Source of the DNA: Saururus chinensis
Taxonomy: Eukaryota; Streptophyta; Magnoliopsida; Piperales; Saururaceae
Assembly (NCBI GenBank): GCA_035235625.1
Contig: CP141150.1
Coordinates: forward strand, 25,250,756-25,314,755
Direction: 5' to 3'
Length of the DNA stretch: 64,000 nt
Under the pieces are notes generated by a model that ran no database searches, had not been told where the DNA came from, and worked only from the letters and a program-made list of their open reading frames with translations. The number at the start of each line of letters is the position of its first letter. Position 1 is the stretch's first letter. The position numbers and the translations under genes are program-made. Positions 24,473 to 36,544 of the stretch are shown here, in pieces.

Positions 24473-26213
24473 TATTTTTTTCAGTGTTCCTATGTTCTAT
24501 GTGTATTGTATATAGATGTTTATCATAAGTCATACATTTTATGGTTTGTTTCCTATTTTCTTTGTGTCTTGTTCATGTGGCTACATGGACATCTTATTGT
24601 AAGCAAGTATTCAGTCCTTGTTGCGTTCAATCATATGTTTGTTATTATTCTGATTACCAAATCTGACATTTGAATTACCGTTTGTAGCATTCTAATTATG
24701 ACGTTGTTGAATTATTTCATGTCGTAAGTGTAAACAATGTGTAAGGCAAGATATTTCATGTTAACCATATAGGAAAAATATGTAACTATGCTACTCTCTA
24801 TGCAACCTTGTATTTATTATACCTATTTTTTAATCTATTGTATTTTATACCATTTCCATATTATTTATTCAAAATTATTTTTGCGGTTCATATTTGTCTC
24901 TACATGACTCGTCATATTGTCTCTACATGACTCGTCATATGGTGTCTGATCACAAACTTATTCAGATAAAAATATTTATATGTCCTTACTGTTTTGTAGT
25001 CATCATTATTGTCCTGTATTACTTTTCTCATGGAAATTAAGCAAAATTGAGTACAGAGGCTAAATTTTACTAACCATCGGATGATCATTTCAAAGTTTAA
25101 ATGTATTTGTTAACGTCAAGTCACCTATCATCATTATTGAAATAGAGCTTAATAAATGCCTTTTTTTAAGAGGAGAAATTGGACATGTTCTTTATTATAA
25201 TATGTGGGTTAGAAAGTATTAGATAATAAAGAGATTCGAGTGTATGGGTTTTTTTGACATTTTTAAATAATAAAGAGATTAGAATCATATTCATGAAATG
25301 TGGGTTTTTTGACTCTTCATATACTTTGATTTGGTGGAATGATTGATATGTGTTATTATTTTCGGTCATTGTGGCCTTTATGTTAAATTAAGTTTAGTGA
25401 AATGCATTAAATGAATTTTTTGTACAATAACATCTTGAAACCGCCATTTTAAACATTTGAGCAAGTGCTCTAATATTGCATCTCCAATTGAATTTCAGTG
25501 TCCATAAATACATTGTACTTTTGACTTTTCAGACCTATATATGCCGTTTCTTCTCACATTTCAAGATTAGTATTCTTTGTTCCAAACTGGTTTCAATTTT
25601 TGTGGATTCCACGTGTATAATATGTAAGTTCATTGTTTATCTAGATATGTTCTTCTCATATTAATTTAGGCAAATTCTACCTTGTTCTTTAGTGGAGTCA
25701 CAAAGAATAACCTAATATATTATTGACATGCCTCATAGTTTTTTCTCATAGTATTGTTCATTTTTTTTTATAAATTTTCGTGTTATATATTATATTATAA
25801 ATATAGTATAGAAATTAGTTTCTTGTTTGCACATTCAATTGAATCGTACATATTTTCAAATAATTCAAACTTTCTTCTACATATTTCTAATATTATATTG
25901 ATATTTTTGGTTAGTTGGGGACACTAGAAAATAACCTAAATTGTTTACTACACATTTATAAACATCAATCTATCAAAACTTAACTCATCTAAATTTCGTG
26001 GTTATTGGAATGGTAGATAATGTATAAATAGTTGTACCATGAGGGGTATAAACTACGTTTGATTAGAATTTATTGGACATTATTATTAATTGGTAAATGT
26101 TTCTCTTCTATGACTTCCCAGATTGCCTTTGATTTTTTCCTTATCAGTCTATTACTTGTTCCATAGTTTGTAGGTTGACATCGTCATCTTTCATTTAAGT
26201 TTCGTTAGTCAGC
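24473..26213. other. Intergenic stretch, no gene recognised
   Basis: AT-rich. It holds a perfect 23 bp tandem dimer at 24895-24940 and a loose local repeat of AATAAAGAGATT near 25225-25270. No coding sequence is supported. Confidence 0.5.
24895..24940. repeat. Perfect 23 bp tandem dimer
   Basis: A unit containing TCTACATGACTCGTCATAT occurs twice head to tail without a mismatch, indicating a recent duplication. Confidence 0.9.
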
Positions 26214-27283
26214 ATGAGCCGTGATGATTTATGGGTTAACCTTTTGCATGACATATTGTTAACAATTCTCATTAGGGTGGATTCTGAATCAGTCTCTAAG
26301 TGCAAATGTGTATCTTCAAAGTGGGGTATATTTTGGGGACATCAGAATATGTTATAGAACGATGTCTTCGATATGGTGGTACATCTGGTTATTTCTTACA
26401 ACATTTTTAATCAGGGTTAACAGTTTGAGATTTTGTCCCGGTTCATTCAATGCTACAGCTGGTTATGTATTGTTGAAAGGTTTGAGGGGAGTTCGAAGAA
26501 GATTTTATATATCCCGCCCAACTACACATGATTGGGTTTTAGTTCCTTATCCTTTGATTCGAGCTTTAGTTGTGAAATACATGTTAATTGTCAATCCATT
26601 AGATAATTGGCAGTATAAGATTCTCCGGTTAATTTGGCTTTCGCCTATTTTTGGAAATTATTGTGTTGAATGCTTTGACTCAACCAATTGGTGTTGGTCT
26701 TGGGCTGGGGTCTCATGCCTCCAATGTACATCTTCTTTTGGGAGAGAACCGCCTGTTGTGGTTGGATCGTCGGTTTTCATGTTGGTTGATTCAATTGAAG
26801 TTTTTGTGTTTGATGTGGATTCTTTTTAATAAGCTACAATTGGGTTACCTAGCAATTGTTCGTCTCCAAATGCGAACGGTAAAATATTTCGTGGTAACAT
26901 GCAAGGTTCTCTCAATCTATTACATTTACATAATGGCATGCTCAATATTTGCATGATGTTCAGAAGCGAGAGAACACAATGTTGGGTGCATGGAATTAGT
27001 ATTACATTGGTTCCAATTTCGCCATTCCTTCCGACATTGGTTTCTTTGCTATCTTATTCAATTGATTTATTCATCATTGTTTCTTCTCATAATGTGCTTG
27101 TATGGAATGTTGGGACTGGTGAATGTCGTGAGGTTCACAAAGGTGAAATTATCAAAGCAAGGGACAATATATTTGCATCAAAGTGCCATGACATCGATTC
27201 AAATACCGTGTCATCCAGATACTCCTAATAGCTACTTTAGAAAATGGCATGTTTTCGAACAACAACTTGTACCATTAGCTTGA
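26214..27283 (+). pseudogene. F-box protein pseudogene (copy B)
   Basis: The N-terminus MSRDDLWVNLLHDILLTILI, then RVDSESVSKCKCVSSKWG, is a good plant F-box (residues about 7-38), the SKP1 contact of an SCF ubiquitin ligase. After it the frame is lost, but the same motif order as copy A can be followed: PNYT/Y-L-x-PPT-like text, VNCQ/MLIVNPLDNWQYKILRLIW, VHLLLGENRLLW, GSLNLLHLHNGMLNI and LFIIVSSHNVLVWNVGTGECREV. Several frame changes make it a pseudogene. It lies about 1.7 kb downstream of the intact DUF724 gene and about 6.86 kb from copy A, so the DUF724/F-box pair was duplicated as a unit. Confidence 0.65.
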
Positions 27284-29095
27284 TTAATGGTTTTTAGCCT
27301 ACTCTGATATATCAAATGCATTATGTAGTTTTCTCTGTTTTTCAATTTTTTTGAACAAACAAAATTTTGTCCTTATATGTATATACTCCTTGTTTTAGAT
27401 TTGTGTGATGGTGAATAATGTTGTTCGAATTCAAATCCATATGAATAAATTTTTTTGGGACTACTTTGGTACATGTATTTATAGAAAAGAATTTTTTTAT
27501 AATTCGTTAGAGTTTTCCTCGTAGCACTTTTTGAGTGTCCATTTTTTCTGTATTTATAATCTTAATCGAACTCGTATAGATTTTACCAAATAAGGTCAAC
27601 GATGTATTTGATTAAAAAATATTGCAATTTGGATAAATATTTTTTTGGCTACTCATGTAAAGTATGCTCTGACTTTTTGTGTATGGTATTGAAGTCTTGT
27701 CAACGAAATTTCAAAAGGATAATACAAACTACATAAGCTTGAAAACTGATGCCAATTTTTTTAAAAAAATCTTGAAGGGATCTCACTAGAAGAATGTATT
27801 GTAGAAATTTGAACATGCATATGTGTTTACATCATGTGTTTATTATTATTATATTTATACAAATCTATTTATTGACATGTTTTAACCAAGAATTATCTAG
27901 AATTGTGCCAAATACTTTAGAAATATGAACATAGCATTATGAGTATTTAGCTCAAAAAATTATAGACATATATCATGATTATGTAGATATTTACCCAGGT
28001 AGGGGTTAGTCGTGTTATGGATTTAGTCATACGAATTGATGGTTTATTCTACATATCAAATTTGGAAATGTAGAATGTTATGTAAGAAACATATAGAGAT
28101 GCCCAGGTCTTAATCCTTCTACGGTATCGTTCTATGACAGATTCTTCTATATTTAAAGCATGTTGGACTAGCACATGTAGCGGTCTTGGTAATGTTTTGG
28201 ATGCTTTGAGGTGCAGCCTTAGAAATGGCTTGCATGCAACCAGAGATGGTGGTGGCCGACATGGCTACAAAAAAAAACATTAGTCATCCCAAAGTGGGGT
28301 TCAATTTGGGCCTTAGTACTTTTCCATTAGAGTGACCTAGAATGTGCTTCCGAAAAATAAAAGTTTACTTTTTAGTGAATGCATGGTGAACGTATCTATC
28401 TTTATGTAAACTAAGGCATAAATGGAAAAAGTTTAGATAAAACATTTTTATGTGCTATATAATTATATTATTAACATACTTATGTGACATATTATTCTTG
28501 CTGGGAATTATGTTATAATTTGTATGTGATATGCGATGCTGAGCACTAGTCAAATAAATGTGTCAAATTTTACATGACTATTTTAAAATTTAAATTGCAT
28601 GATAAAAAATGACCAGTTGTGGCTCATATAAGTACATTAGATCTATTTAGGTAGTATACATATTTTTTATGTAATTACGAACATATACCAATAAACATCG
28701 CTTTGCTTAGGGGGACTTCATGTGTATTGTAAGACGCGATATACTTGTTTCATATAGCTCATGAACACATAGTTTAGTGGCACTTGCTAGTATGAAAAAG
28801 AGCGTGCTATGATGCTTGGAATTTGGATGTTCATATAATATAAGACACACCAACGACATATACCTATTAAATGGTCACTTTTACTATGTTAAAAATGAAG
28901 TTCATGCATTTTCCTATAGAAAAATTGGGCATTGCATTTTAGTGGGGCCTTTGGCATCATAGGTTAGCGAAAAAGATTCAATATGTAAAAATGGATACAA
29001 AGTTCGTGTTTCTGTACTATTGAATCCATTGAAGTATTAAAATTATATTGCACAAGTGTCTATGATTCCACACTCAACTTATTTTGTAGCATGTA
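27284..29095. other. Intergenic stretch, no gene recognised
   Basis: AT-rich with only short frames. No family motif or structured repeat was found. Confidence 0.5.
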
Positions 29096-29375
29096 GCTCA
29101 AGGAAGTGGGATTGTTGTGGATTAGCCTTGAATAAATCCATTGAATTGAAGACCTCCCATATTGCATTTGTCATGTTCACATGACATACACAACCACCAC
29201 AATGAGAACTCTCTGTAAAATATTGATATAAAAAAGCAAGTGAATAAAGGAAACATATTCTATGTGATTCATGTGATAAAAACAAGGAAAGATTATACAC
29301 CTGCATATGGATTACCGGGCTTGAGACAAACCTGTGCTTTGTTAGCTGAGATGTAACTCTTACCATTGGTCCTAG
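29096..29375 (-). pseudogene. DUF724 gene fragment C (inverted)
   Basis: Read on the minus strand it covers the end of exon 1 (GNPYAG-like), a shortened version of the intron, and the start of exon 2 (CGGCVCHVNMTNAIWEVFNS). The GT and AG intron borders remain. It lacks the SUMO-interaction motif and the whole C-terminal half, so it is a fragment. Confidence 0.75.
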
Positions 29376-29575
29376 ATTCCCCCTACTCCCATAGCAGAAA
29401 ACTTCATAAACCTACCACCTTGAATCATATAAAATTGATTATTTCTTGATCATCACACAACTATAATCCTGTCAAGACAACCATATTTTAAAGAGAAATA
29501 AATAAACTACACTAATTTTTTTTTTGTGCTTGTTCATATTCATTTTTTTATTAAAAACCTATGAATAATTGTGGA
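29376..29575. repeat. Copy of 18362-18552 between two inverted DUF724 fragments
   Basis: It is in the same orientation as the copy at 18362-18552, while both neighbouring DUF724 fragments are inverted relative to their genes, so the block was rearranged piece by piece. Confidence 0.7.
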
Positions 29576-29880
29576 TTAGCCTTGAATAAATCCATTGATT
29601 TGAAGACCTCCCATATTGGATTTGTCATCTTCACATGGCATACACGACCAACACAATGAGAACTCTCTGTAACCATTAAGGTAAATAGCTCCAACATAGT
29701 TAAAAATATCGATATAAAAAAGAAAGTGTATAAAGGAAATATATTCTATGTAATTCGTGTAATAAAAACAAGGAAAGATTAGGCACCTACATATGGATTA
29801 CCAGTCATGAGACAAGCCCGTGCTTTGTCAGTTGAGCCATAACTGTTACCATTGGTCCTACACAACTCATCAGCGGTAAT
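29576..29880 (-). pseudogene. DUF724 gene fragment D (inverted)
   Basis: The minus strand reads the end of exon 1 (DELCRTNGNSYGSTDKARAC), an intron of normal length including TTTTTTATATCGATATTTT shared with the intact gene, and the start of exon 2 (VCHVKMTNPIWEVFKSMDLF). It is closer to the intact gene at 23411 than fragment C, so two separate copying events are likely. It is truncated on both sides. Confidence 0.75.
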
Positions 29881-30241
29881 TATTTCTTAATATCTTTGCC
29901 GACATTGGTTGTGAACTGCATATAAAAAATATAAATTGTGTCTCTCGAATTTGATGACTATGTTTTTTGAATTGGCCAAAAACCATTCTTATATGACTTA
30001 TTTTTGCTTATTATATCCTATATAGAGTGTAGCTCATAAAATAGTAATTAGGATTATTTGATCATAAACATTAATTGAACCCAATAGTAATTTTTTATGA
30101 TCAGTTACAAAATTTGTCATTTTGTTTGGCGTCTATGATGGAAATTTAAGTTGAGAAAACAAAGGAACGTAAATCCAATATTTAATTGGACGGCTGTTAC
30201 TTTCTCTTACTAGTCACCTATATAGAATTTTGATTTTTTTG

Positions 30242-30272
<31 letters not shown>

Positions 30273-30340
30273 TATATATAGACAAATAAATGGATAAACA
30301 TATTTGTAATATTTAACTAAACATTCATTTCCTTGTTTAG
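29881..30340. other. Non-coding stretch with (TA)n tract
   Basis: No gene is seen. A (TA)n run occupies 30243-30267. Confidence 0.6.
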
Positions 30341-31062
30341 CCAGAATTTTTTGCACTTGATGCGTGGGTTCTAAAGATAAGTTTGGATCAAGATATTTGG
30401 TACATTGCATATTCAAATGCAACAAAAAAGTTAACAATCATCATAATGTTGATACATGTGGCAAATGTCATGTTACTCGAATTGTGAGAGTTCACAGGTA
30501 TATTTCATATATAGATTTGTCCATTTAAAATCGTTTCGTAACGCTCATAACTATTTTGTCATTATTTGTATATAGGTTTTATTTTCAAGCAAATATAGGA
30601 GACAATACTGGTAACATGTGAATAACTATTTTTGATACACAAGCAGAAAAAATATTTGGATACTCAGCTGATGCAATGTATAATTTAAAGGTAACATCTT
30701 TTATATGTTTATGATACTAAATAATGTGCTGCATTGAAATGATAAATTATGTTATGAAAAGTTAATATATGCATTTTTTATATTGTGAAGCTATCCAATG
30801 AGCATGGCTTCAGAGCAATTATAGATGAACTCATTTGGAAATTATTCATATTTGTCCTCAAAATAGATTAGAAAATTATTGCAAACGAAGTGTTAGGTCC
30901 ACTACATGTGTCTCGGTTACAAGAACTAAAAAGGGTATTTTTTGTTCACCTAAATGTTTGTTGCTCATATTTGTTTCTTAGTGCATGTCGAAGTTCTTTT
31001 TTTAAATCTTCGTTTGGTATTTATTTGCAGGTACAGCAGAACATGAAGATGAGAATGCTCCT
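30341..31062 (+). pseudogene. Replication protein A 70 kDa C-terminal-domain gene remnant
   Basis: Three or four exon-like pieces read as the RPA70 DBD-C region. First is a zinc-ribbon half, KCNKKVNNHHNVDTCGKCHV, followed by a GT donor at 30497. After an AG near 30573 comes RFYFQANIGDNTGNM, a stop, then ITIFDTQAEKIFGYSADAMY, which fits the known pattern RY.L...D.TG....FD..AE.I.G.SA. Next is GFRAIIDELIWKLFIFVLKI, then a last AG before TAEHEDENAPT and a stop. Stops and a frame change in the first piece make it a pseudogene. In plants such domains occur in nuclear RPA1 paralogues and also in Helitrons; a candidate Helitron end lies at 31939. Confidence 0.55.
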
Positions 31063-31444
31063 ACATAAAAATAAATTATACTTTATTAATTTTAACTATT
31101 CAACTTCTTTATCCTTCCTTGCTTTTATAGACTATTGGATTATCATATACTTCTCTTTTTCTCTAAATTGGACGAACTAGATTATAAAACATGGGATTGT
31201 GATGACTTACAATCGATCTACATAATATTTAGCTTTACATTGTTACGTTATTTGATTAGACTTGTTGTTTAAAGACTTGTATATTACGTACTTGTTTTCG
31301 TCCATTATTTGTTTATGGTTTGGGGTTTAGGATTTGAAATTTAGGGTTTAGAGTTGAAAATTGTTTTCCTATGATGGTCATATGTGAATGTGATTTCAAG
31401 ATTACATGTTTGGGCATGTTTTTTTTAATGAAAATTCATACTTT

Positions 31445-31939
31445 TCTATACTAATAACTCTGATGATTGTGTATTGTTTTTGAATAATTATTATTTTATA
31501 TAATGTATATTTATATACAAAAAATACAAAAAAATATTAGTTTCAATGTATTGGTGTTAGTATGCCTATCAAAAGAATAGAACATTTAGATGTTTACTGA
31601 TGCGTTTGGTTTCATTTTAAATGCAACTCTATTACAAATAAAATAATTAAAAAGAAATTGCCAAAGTAATGTGCAATCGATTTTGCTCATACAATAGTTA
31701 TAATCAGTTATATTTAAGACATATGTTTTTAATTCGCTCTTCAGTTTGACTAAATAAAGTTGAAGCTTATGGCATTGTGTTTTTGAAATTAAATTTGATT
31801 CAACAATACACCAAAATTTTGGAACATGTAATATATTTGTATGTGGTAAATTTTGTTATATTAATACAACAAAAAAATATTATATTTTGTTGTTTTATAT
31901 AAAAATTTTCACGTGCTTTTGCACATGCACTATTCCTAG
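31445..31939 (+). mobile_element. Candidate small Helitron
   Basis: The left end TCTATACTAATAA fits the Helitron 5' consensus TCTMTAYTA. The right end has a short hairpin (GTGC-TTTT-GCAC) about 11 nt before the CTAG terminus, followed by T as in plant Helitrons. Against it, the base before the left end is T, not A, and the stem is short. The true left end could instead lie further left and include the RPA-like remnant. Confidence 0.35.
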
Positions 31940-32461
31940 TATAAGAAAAGAGAGGGGAGGCGGACCTCTCATGATTGATTTTGGTTCAACCTCCCTCTTC
32001 TCCCATATCTTCCCTCCTCTTCCATCTCCCAGCAAGGACATCTATAACTAGCAGCTTTAGAAGGCACAAAGCTACCACCTTTGGATTCAAGGCCTAGAAG
32101 CGTAGGAAAAACGACTAGGAGCTTTGGGAACAAGTTGGTACAAGTAGGTACTTCTTTTTACACCCTTAAGCATGAGATTTTGATAGATATAATTCAGCCA
32201 TAGTTCAACCTAGTTCTAGGGGTGTTTTTGATGTCATAAATCAACCTTTACTTGTTTTGAATGATTGTGATTCAATCTCTTATGTACATGGCTGAATTGT
32301 GCATGCATGATTCTGATTTTTATCAAGTAGATTTGCCTTAATTCATGCAAGAATGTTGTTGATTTTTGTCATCTATTTTAGCCCTATTTTAGGCATGAAT
32401 AATTCTAATTCTACTGATGTTTATTATCCATAATTTGGGCATAAACTCCACTGAATTTTAT

Positions 32462-32935
32462 CCCTAGTTCGTGGCCTTAGTTTAGGTCATACTTTTGCCT
32501 ATTTTATCCCTGATTCATGGCCCTACTTTAGGCCATACTTTGGCCAACTTAATCCTTGATTTGTGGCCTTACTTTAGGCCATACTTTGGCCAATTTAATC
32601 CCTGATTCGTGGCCTTACTTTAGGCCATACTTTTGCCAACTTAATCCGTGATTCGTGGCCTTACTTTAGGCCATACTTTGGTCAACTTAATCCTTGATTT
32701 GTGGCCTTACTTTAGGCCATACTTTGGCTACCTTAGTCCCTGATTCGTGGCCTTACTTTAGGTCATACTTTGGCCAATTTAATCTCTGATTGGTGGCCTT
32801 GGTTTAGGCCATACCTTGGCCAATCAAATCCCTGATTTAAAGCCTTTGTTTAGGCTCTACTTTTGCTTATTTAGATCCTTGATTTGCAGCCTTGTTTTAG
32901 GCTCCACTTTGGCCAAAATAATACCAAATTCTCAG
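32462..32935. repeat. 46 bp minisatellite, about ten copies
   Basis: The unit pattern is CCCTGATTCGTGGCCTTACT followed by TTAGGCCATACTTTGGCCAA and TTTAAT. Copies start near 32462, 32508, 32554, 32600, 32646, 32692, 32738, 32784 and 32830. Central copies are most alike and the flanks decay gradually to about 33180. Confidence 0.9.
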
Positions 32936-33842
32936 CCTTGATTTATGTTATAATCATGATGAGAGAATGCCTAAATTTCAGCCCTAGTTTAGGTTGCATT
33001 ATTGCCTATTTAATACTTGATTCTCAGCTTTGATTTATGTTGTAATCTTGTTGATTGAATCCCTAATTTTTGAGTCTTGATTCATGATGTATTAATGCTT
33101 ATTGAGTCTTTAAATCTCAGCCTAAGAAGCCTTTGAATTTCAGCCTATGTTGTCTTTGAATTTTAGCTTGAGATGCCTCTAAAATTCAGCTTATGATGTC
33201 CCTGAATAAAAAGATATAAATACCCTTATGTGTAGACCGGCTCGCATTCACGTGAATTGAATTAATGTGCCAATATGATACATAAACCTTTTGAGAGGTT
33301 AACAACTTGCCCGAGAGTAGAGGGGACCTTATCCATTGTTGGATAATTACTTTAATGCTGTAATGTGCATTATGAACTGTTTATATAAAAACTTGATCAG
33401 CTAACCCAAGGAGGGTTAGGCACATGAGCTCGAACAATTTAATATCATTATTGAATTTAGTTATTGACATTATGATTTGCTTGGATATGTGTGGTTTTAA
33501 TTGTTTATGATTATTGTTAGTCTTTCAGCCTTGATTTGATTTGTTATCATGCTGAATGTTGCTAGTTACTTCAGCCTGATTCATTATGTTAGTTTGCTGA
33601 TTTGATTAGTTTGTTTCAACCTCAATCAAATTCATGGTTCTGTAGATTTGATTAGTTTATCTTAGCATCAATTTTGATCGTAGTCTTGTTTATAGGCTTA
33701 CATGTCTTAGTCTAAAATCTGCATGTTAACTTGCTAATTGTGTAAGTTTGTTGCATGCATGATATGCTGTGAATAGTCTTTAATCCCTTTGCCTTATGTG
33801 GATGCATTATATCACATGCTTAGTCAAAGTTTAAGCTCACGG

Positions 33843-34255
33843 TAATAGCCATGGCGGTAATCTTTCAGACCTTTGTGGTCTCCGCTCCTTTGGGATGATG
33901 GATCCCTGCAAATGCGCAAACTAGGTTTTTGATCATCATGAAAGGCTCATCTACCTCCGGCCAGTGTGTCCATGAGCATAGCTGGTACTTACATCTCTAG
34001 GCCCATGGCTGATCCAAGTGGATCTCTAGAGATGCTAGGTTTTCTAATAATAGCCATGGCAGTAATCTTTCAGACCTTTGTGGTCTCTGCCCCTTTGGGA
34101 TGATGGATCCCTGCAAATACGCAAACTAGGTTTTTGAGCATCATGGAAGGCTCATCTAACTCTAGCAAGTGCGTCCATGAGCATAGCTGGTACCTACGTT
34201 TCTAGGTCCATGGCTAATCCAAGTGGATCTCTAGAGATGCTAGGATTTCTGTTAG
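33843..34255. repeat. Tandem duplication, unit about 207 bp
   Basis: Two adjacent copies (about 33843-34048 and 34049-34255) share TAGCCATGGC, TAATCTTTCAGACCTTTGTG, GGGATGATGGATCCCTGCAA and GTGGATCTCTAGAGATGCTA, with around a dozen differences. Confidence 0.9.
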
Positions 34256-35129
34256 CATACAATTAGTGCATTGTTTCCTGAACAGTATCCATTATTTTGT
34301 GAATTATGTTGGTCTTTATTGTTTAAAGTTAAGCCCATGTTTTTGAGTTATGTTATATTCAGTGCTATGTATATTACTTTACATGTGTCTTTGTACATTG
34401 ATATTCTGCATGTTGGAGTCCTATGTCTGGAGATTTCTTGACGGGCGAGTTGTCTATGAGTGAATACAAATTTGTTAGTATTAATTATTGAAAAAGGATA
34501 ATTAATAACATTGTTTGTTATTGCTTGTTAATTAGACAAGTGGAATGATTAAAGGACTTACATAAAATGTAGGTTGCTTTAAAATACTTAAGCATTCCAT
34601 GTGTGATGCTATGCTTCTTAGTATAGTGTAGTTTTATGCAGAACTACATCTGGATCCGATCTTGTTGGAAACATTGGAGATGTTGCCTGATGAGTACATA
34701 GGCAACTAACATTAGGTGATGTTGGCCCGATATGAAAAATATTAATAAAATCTTTTGTCCTTTGGAAGCTCTTTTCCTGAAGGCGGAGAGGTTCCATTAT
34801 TGTTGTTGTTGTTGTTTGGTTTGGTTGGTTGCAAATTTTCCAGGCGACGCCAAGTGTGACCAGGAGGTGAGCACAAGATGAAGTTCTTCATTTTTGCAAC
34901 TTCGGTATGTATCTATATCTTTAGCGTGAGAGTCAACTTGTTATTTATTTTCAAACAGATGATGGACTTGTACTTAGATGGATGAGATGTTCTTATTAAA
35001 TTTTGAGATGTGTAGTAATATTATATGATTTGATATTCATATTTGTGAACCCCAGTTATCATGACCTGAATATTTAATCGAATGGTCTATTTTGTATTTA
35101 AGAAAAAAAATTTCTCGTGACTACCTTTC

Positions 35130-35383
35130 ATGCTATTTTAAAAAGGCTTTTAAAAATCCAGGTCTTCACTTGTTCTAACTCCACAAGAAAGTGACAAGTC
35201 TTTCCAAAAATTAATTGATAAGGGGGCAATCCAATCAGGGTTTTGAAAGTAGTACAATAAGCCCAAAGAGCATCGGTTAATCTTAATAACCAATCTTTAC
35301 CATTTGGATTCACCGTTTGTTGCAAAATATGTTTGATTTCATGATTAGAAATATCTACTTGTCCACTTGTTTATGGGTGATAA
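35130..35383 (-). mobile_element. Athila-type integrase scrap
   Basis: The minus strand matches the integrase C-terminal part of the element at 40800-50850 ([19 protein letters not shown] and [12 protein letters not shown]). It is an isolated, old and broken fragment that stops exactly where the LTR at 35384 begins, so that LTR's element probably inserted into it. Confidence 0.8.
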
Positions 35384-36544
35384 TATCACGCCCTAGCACA
35401 TGCCACCCCTGACCCGAACCTGGTCTAGGATGAAGGTGGTACACTGCACAACAAAGTGAAGTAGAAATGTGGAAGTCTTAACCCATCCTTGGGTGAAACA
35501 CGACAATAGAGTGCACGTACATGCCCATTGTGCAAAAGCAAATAAAGAAATATAAAGAGACTAAGTAACAATCTTAGTCAACACAATACCCACATCATCT
35601 AAATAACAACATGATAACAAGCCTCAAGGGCTACACAGTCTAAAGCCAACATCGGCTAATCATAGTGTGAGTAAAGTCAAGTATAAGTCTACATATCACA
35701 TAACAAGTCCTCTACACACTACGGAGTTTTAGTGTTCCATTGCCCATAGGTCATAATAAACCTAATTTTATAACTAATTTGGATCGAGCCAACATTACCT
35801 AGTTATCAGTTGCCTATGTATGTATTGGATAACATTTACGATGTTATTTCAATAAGATCAGATCCGAACGTAGTTCTACCTAACAGCTAATACATGCATT
35901 CAAAATCAAAAAATCATATACGTTATAATACGTATATCCTTATATCCGAGTAAATTATTCGGAGTCAAATCAAAATCTCATAAATCATTAGAGTCGAACA
36001 AAAGCCAGTAAATCAGCAGAATCACACTTATCACAGAGGTGAACATAACATTAGCATAATCACACATGCCACTTTATCATAGAGCAGAGCAGAGCACACA
36101 ACAGAGAAGATTGGATCATATCATATTTCATGCAACCATAGTAGATCATATCAAACCAAAACATGACATTTCATAGTAGATCAAATCTAAATGGATTATA
36201 TTAGCACAGATCGAATCACAACATATTAGAAATCTATTAGGTCTTAGCAAATCATATATAATTATTAATATATTAACATTACTAATTAAGATATGCATGC
36301 ATATAAATCAAATTAAATTGAAAAGTAAAAAATGCTTACTCCCTTGTAGTTCTGGAAGTCGCAGTGTTCGAAGTTGCTTATTTCCTCTGGGCATCCTACC
36401 TTCAAGCCTGGAGACAATAGCTTTGGAACATCTTTAACATTGCATTAGAAGGTAGCTGATATGACCTCTCCTTAACACAGGACAATCCTCCACTTGTGGA
36501 TTGAAGGTGATAGACATAACTTCCCTCAGGCACACTTTGTACTC

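Larger units (their letters stand above)
31940..35129. other. Non-coding, minisatellite-rich stretch
   Basis: No gene is recognised. It contains a 46 bp minisatellite, a 207 bp tandem duplication and a (GTT)n stretch near 34800. The part around 34640-34730 (GAACTACATCTGGATCCGAT, ACATAGGCAACTAACATTAG) resembles the reverse complement of 35790-35880 inside the LTR on the right, so part of this stretch may be an old LTR of a related family in the opposite orientation. Confidence 0.5.

Noticed and set aside
31318-31360. TTTAGGG-like words suggesting interstitial telomere repeats (also ACCCTAAACCCTAAA near 61378)
   Set aside because: Only two or three imperfect units, within chance for this composition.
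32462-32935. Regular repeats resembling a CRISPR array
   Set aside because: Units are contiguous without unique spacers, and the genome is a plant's.
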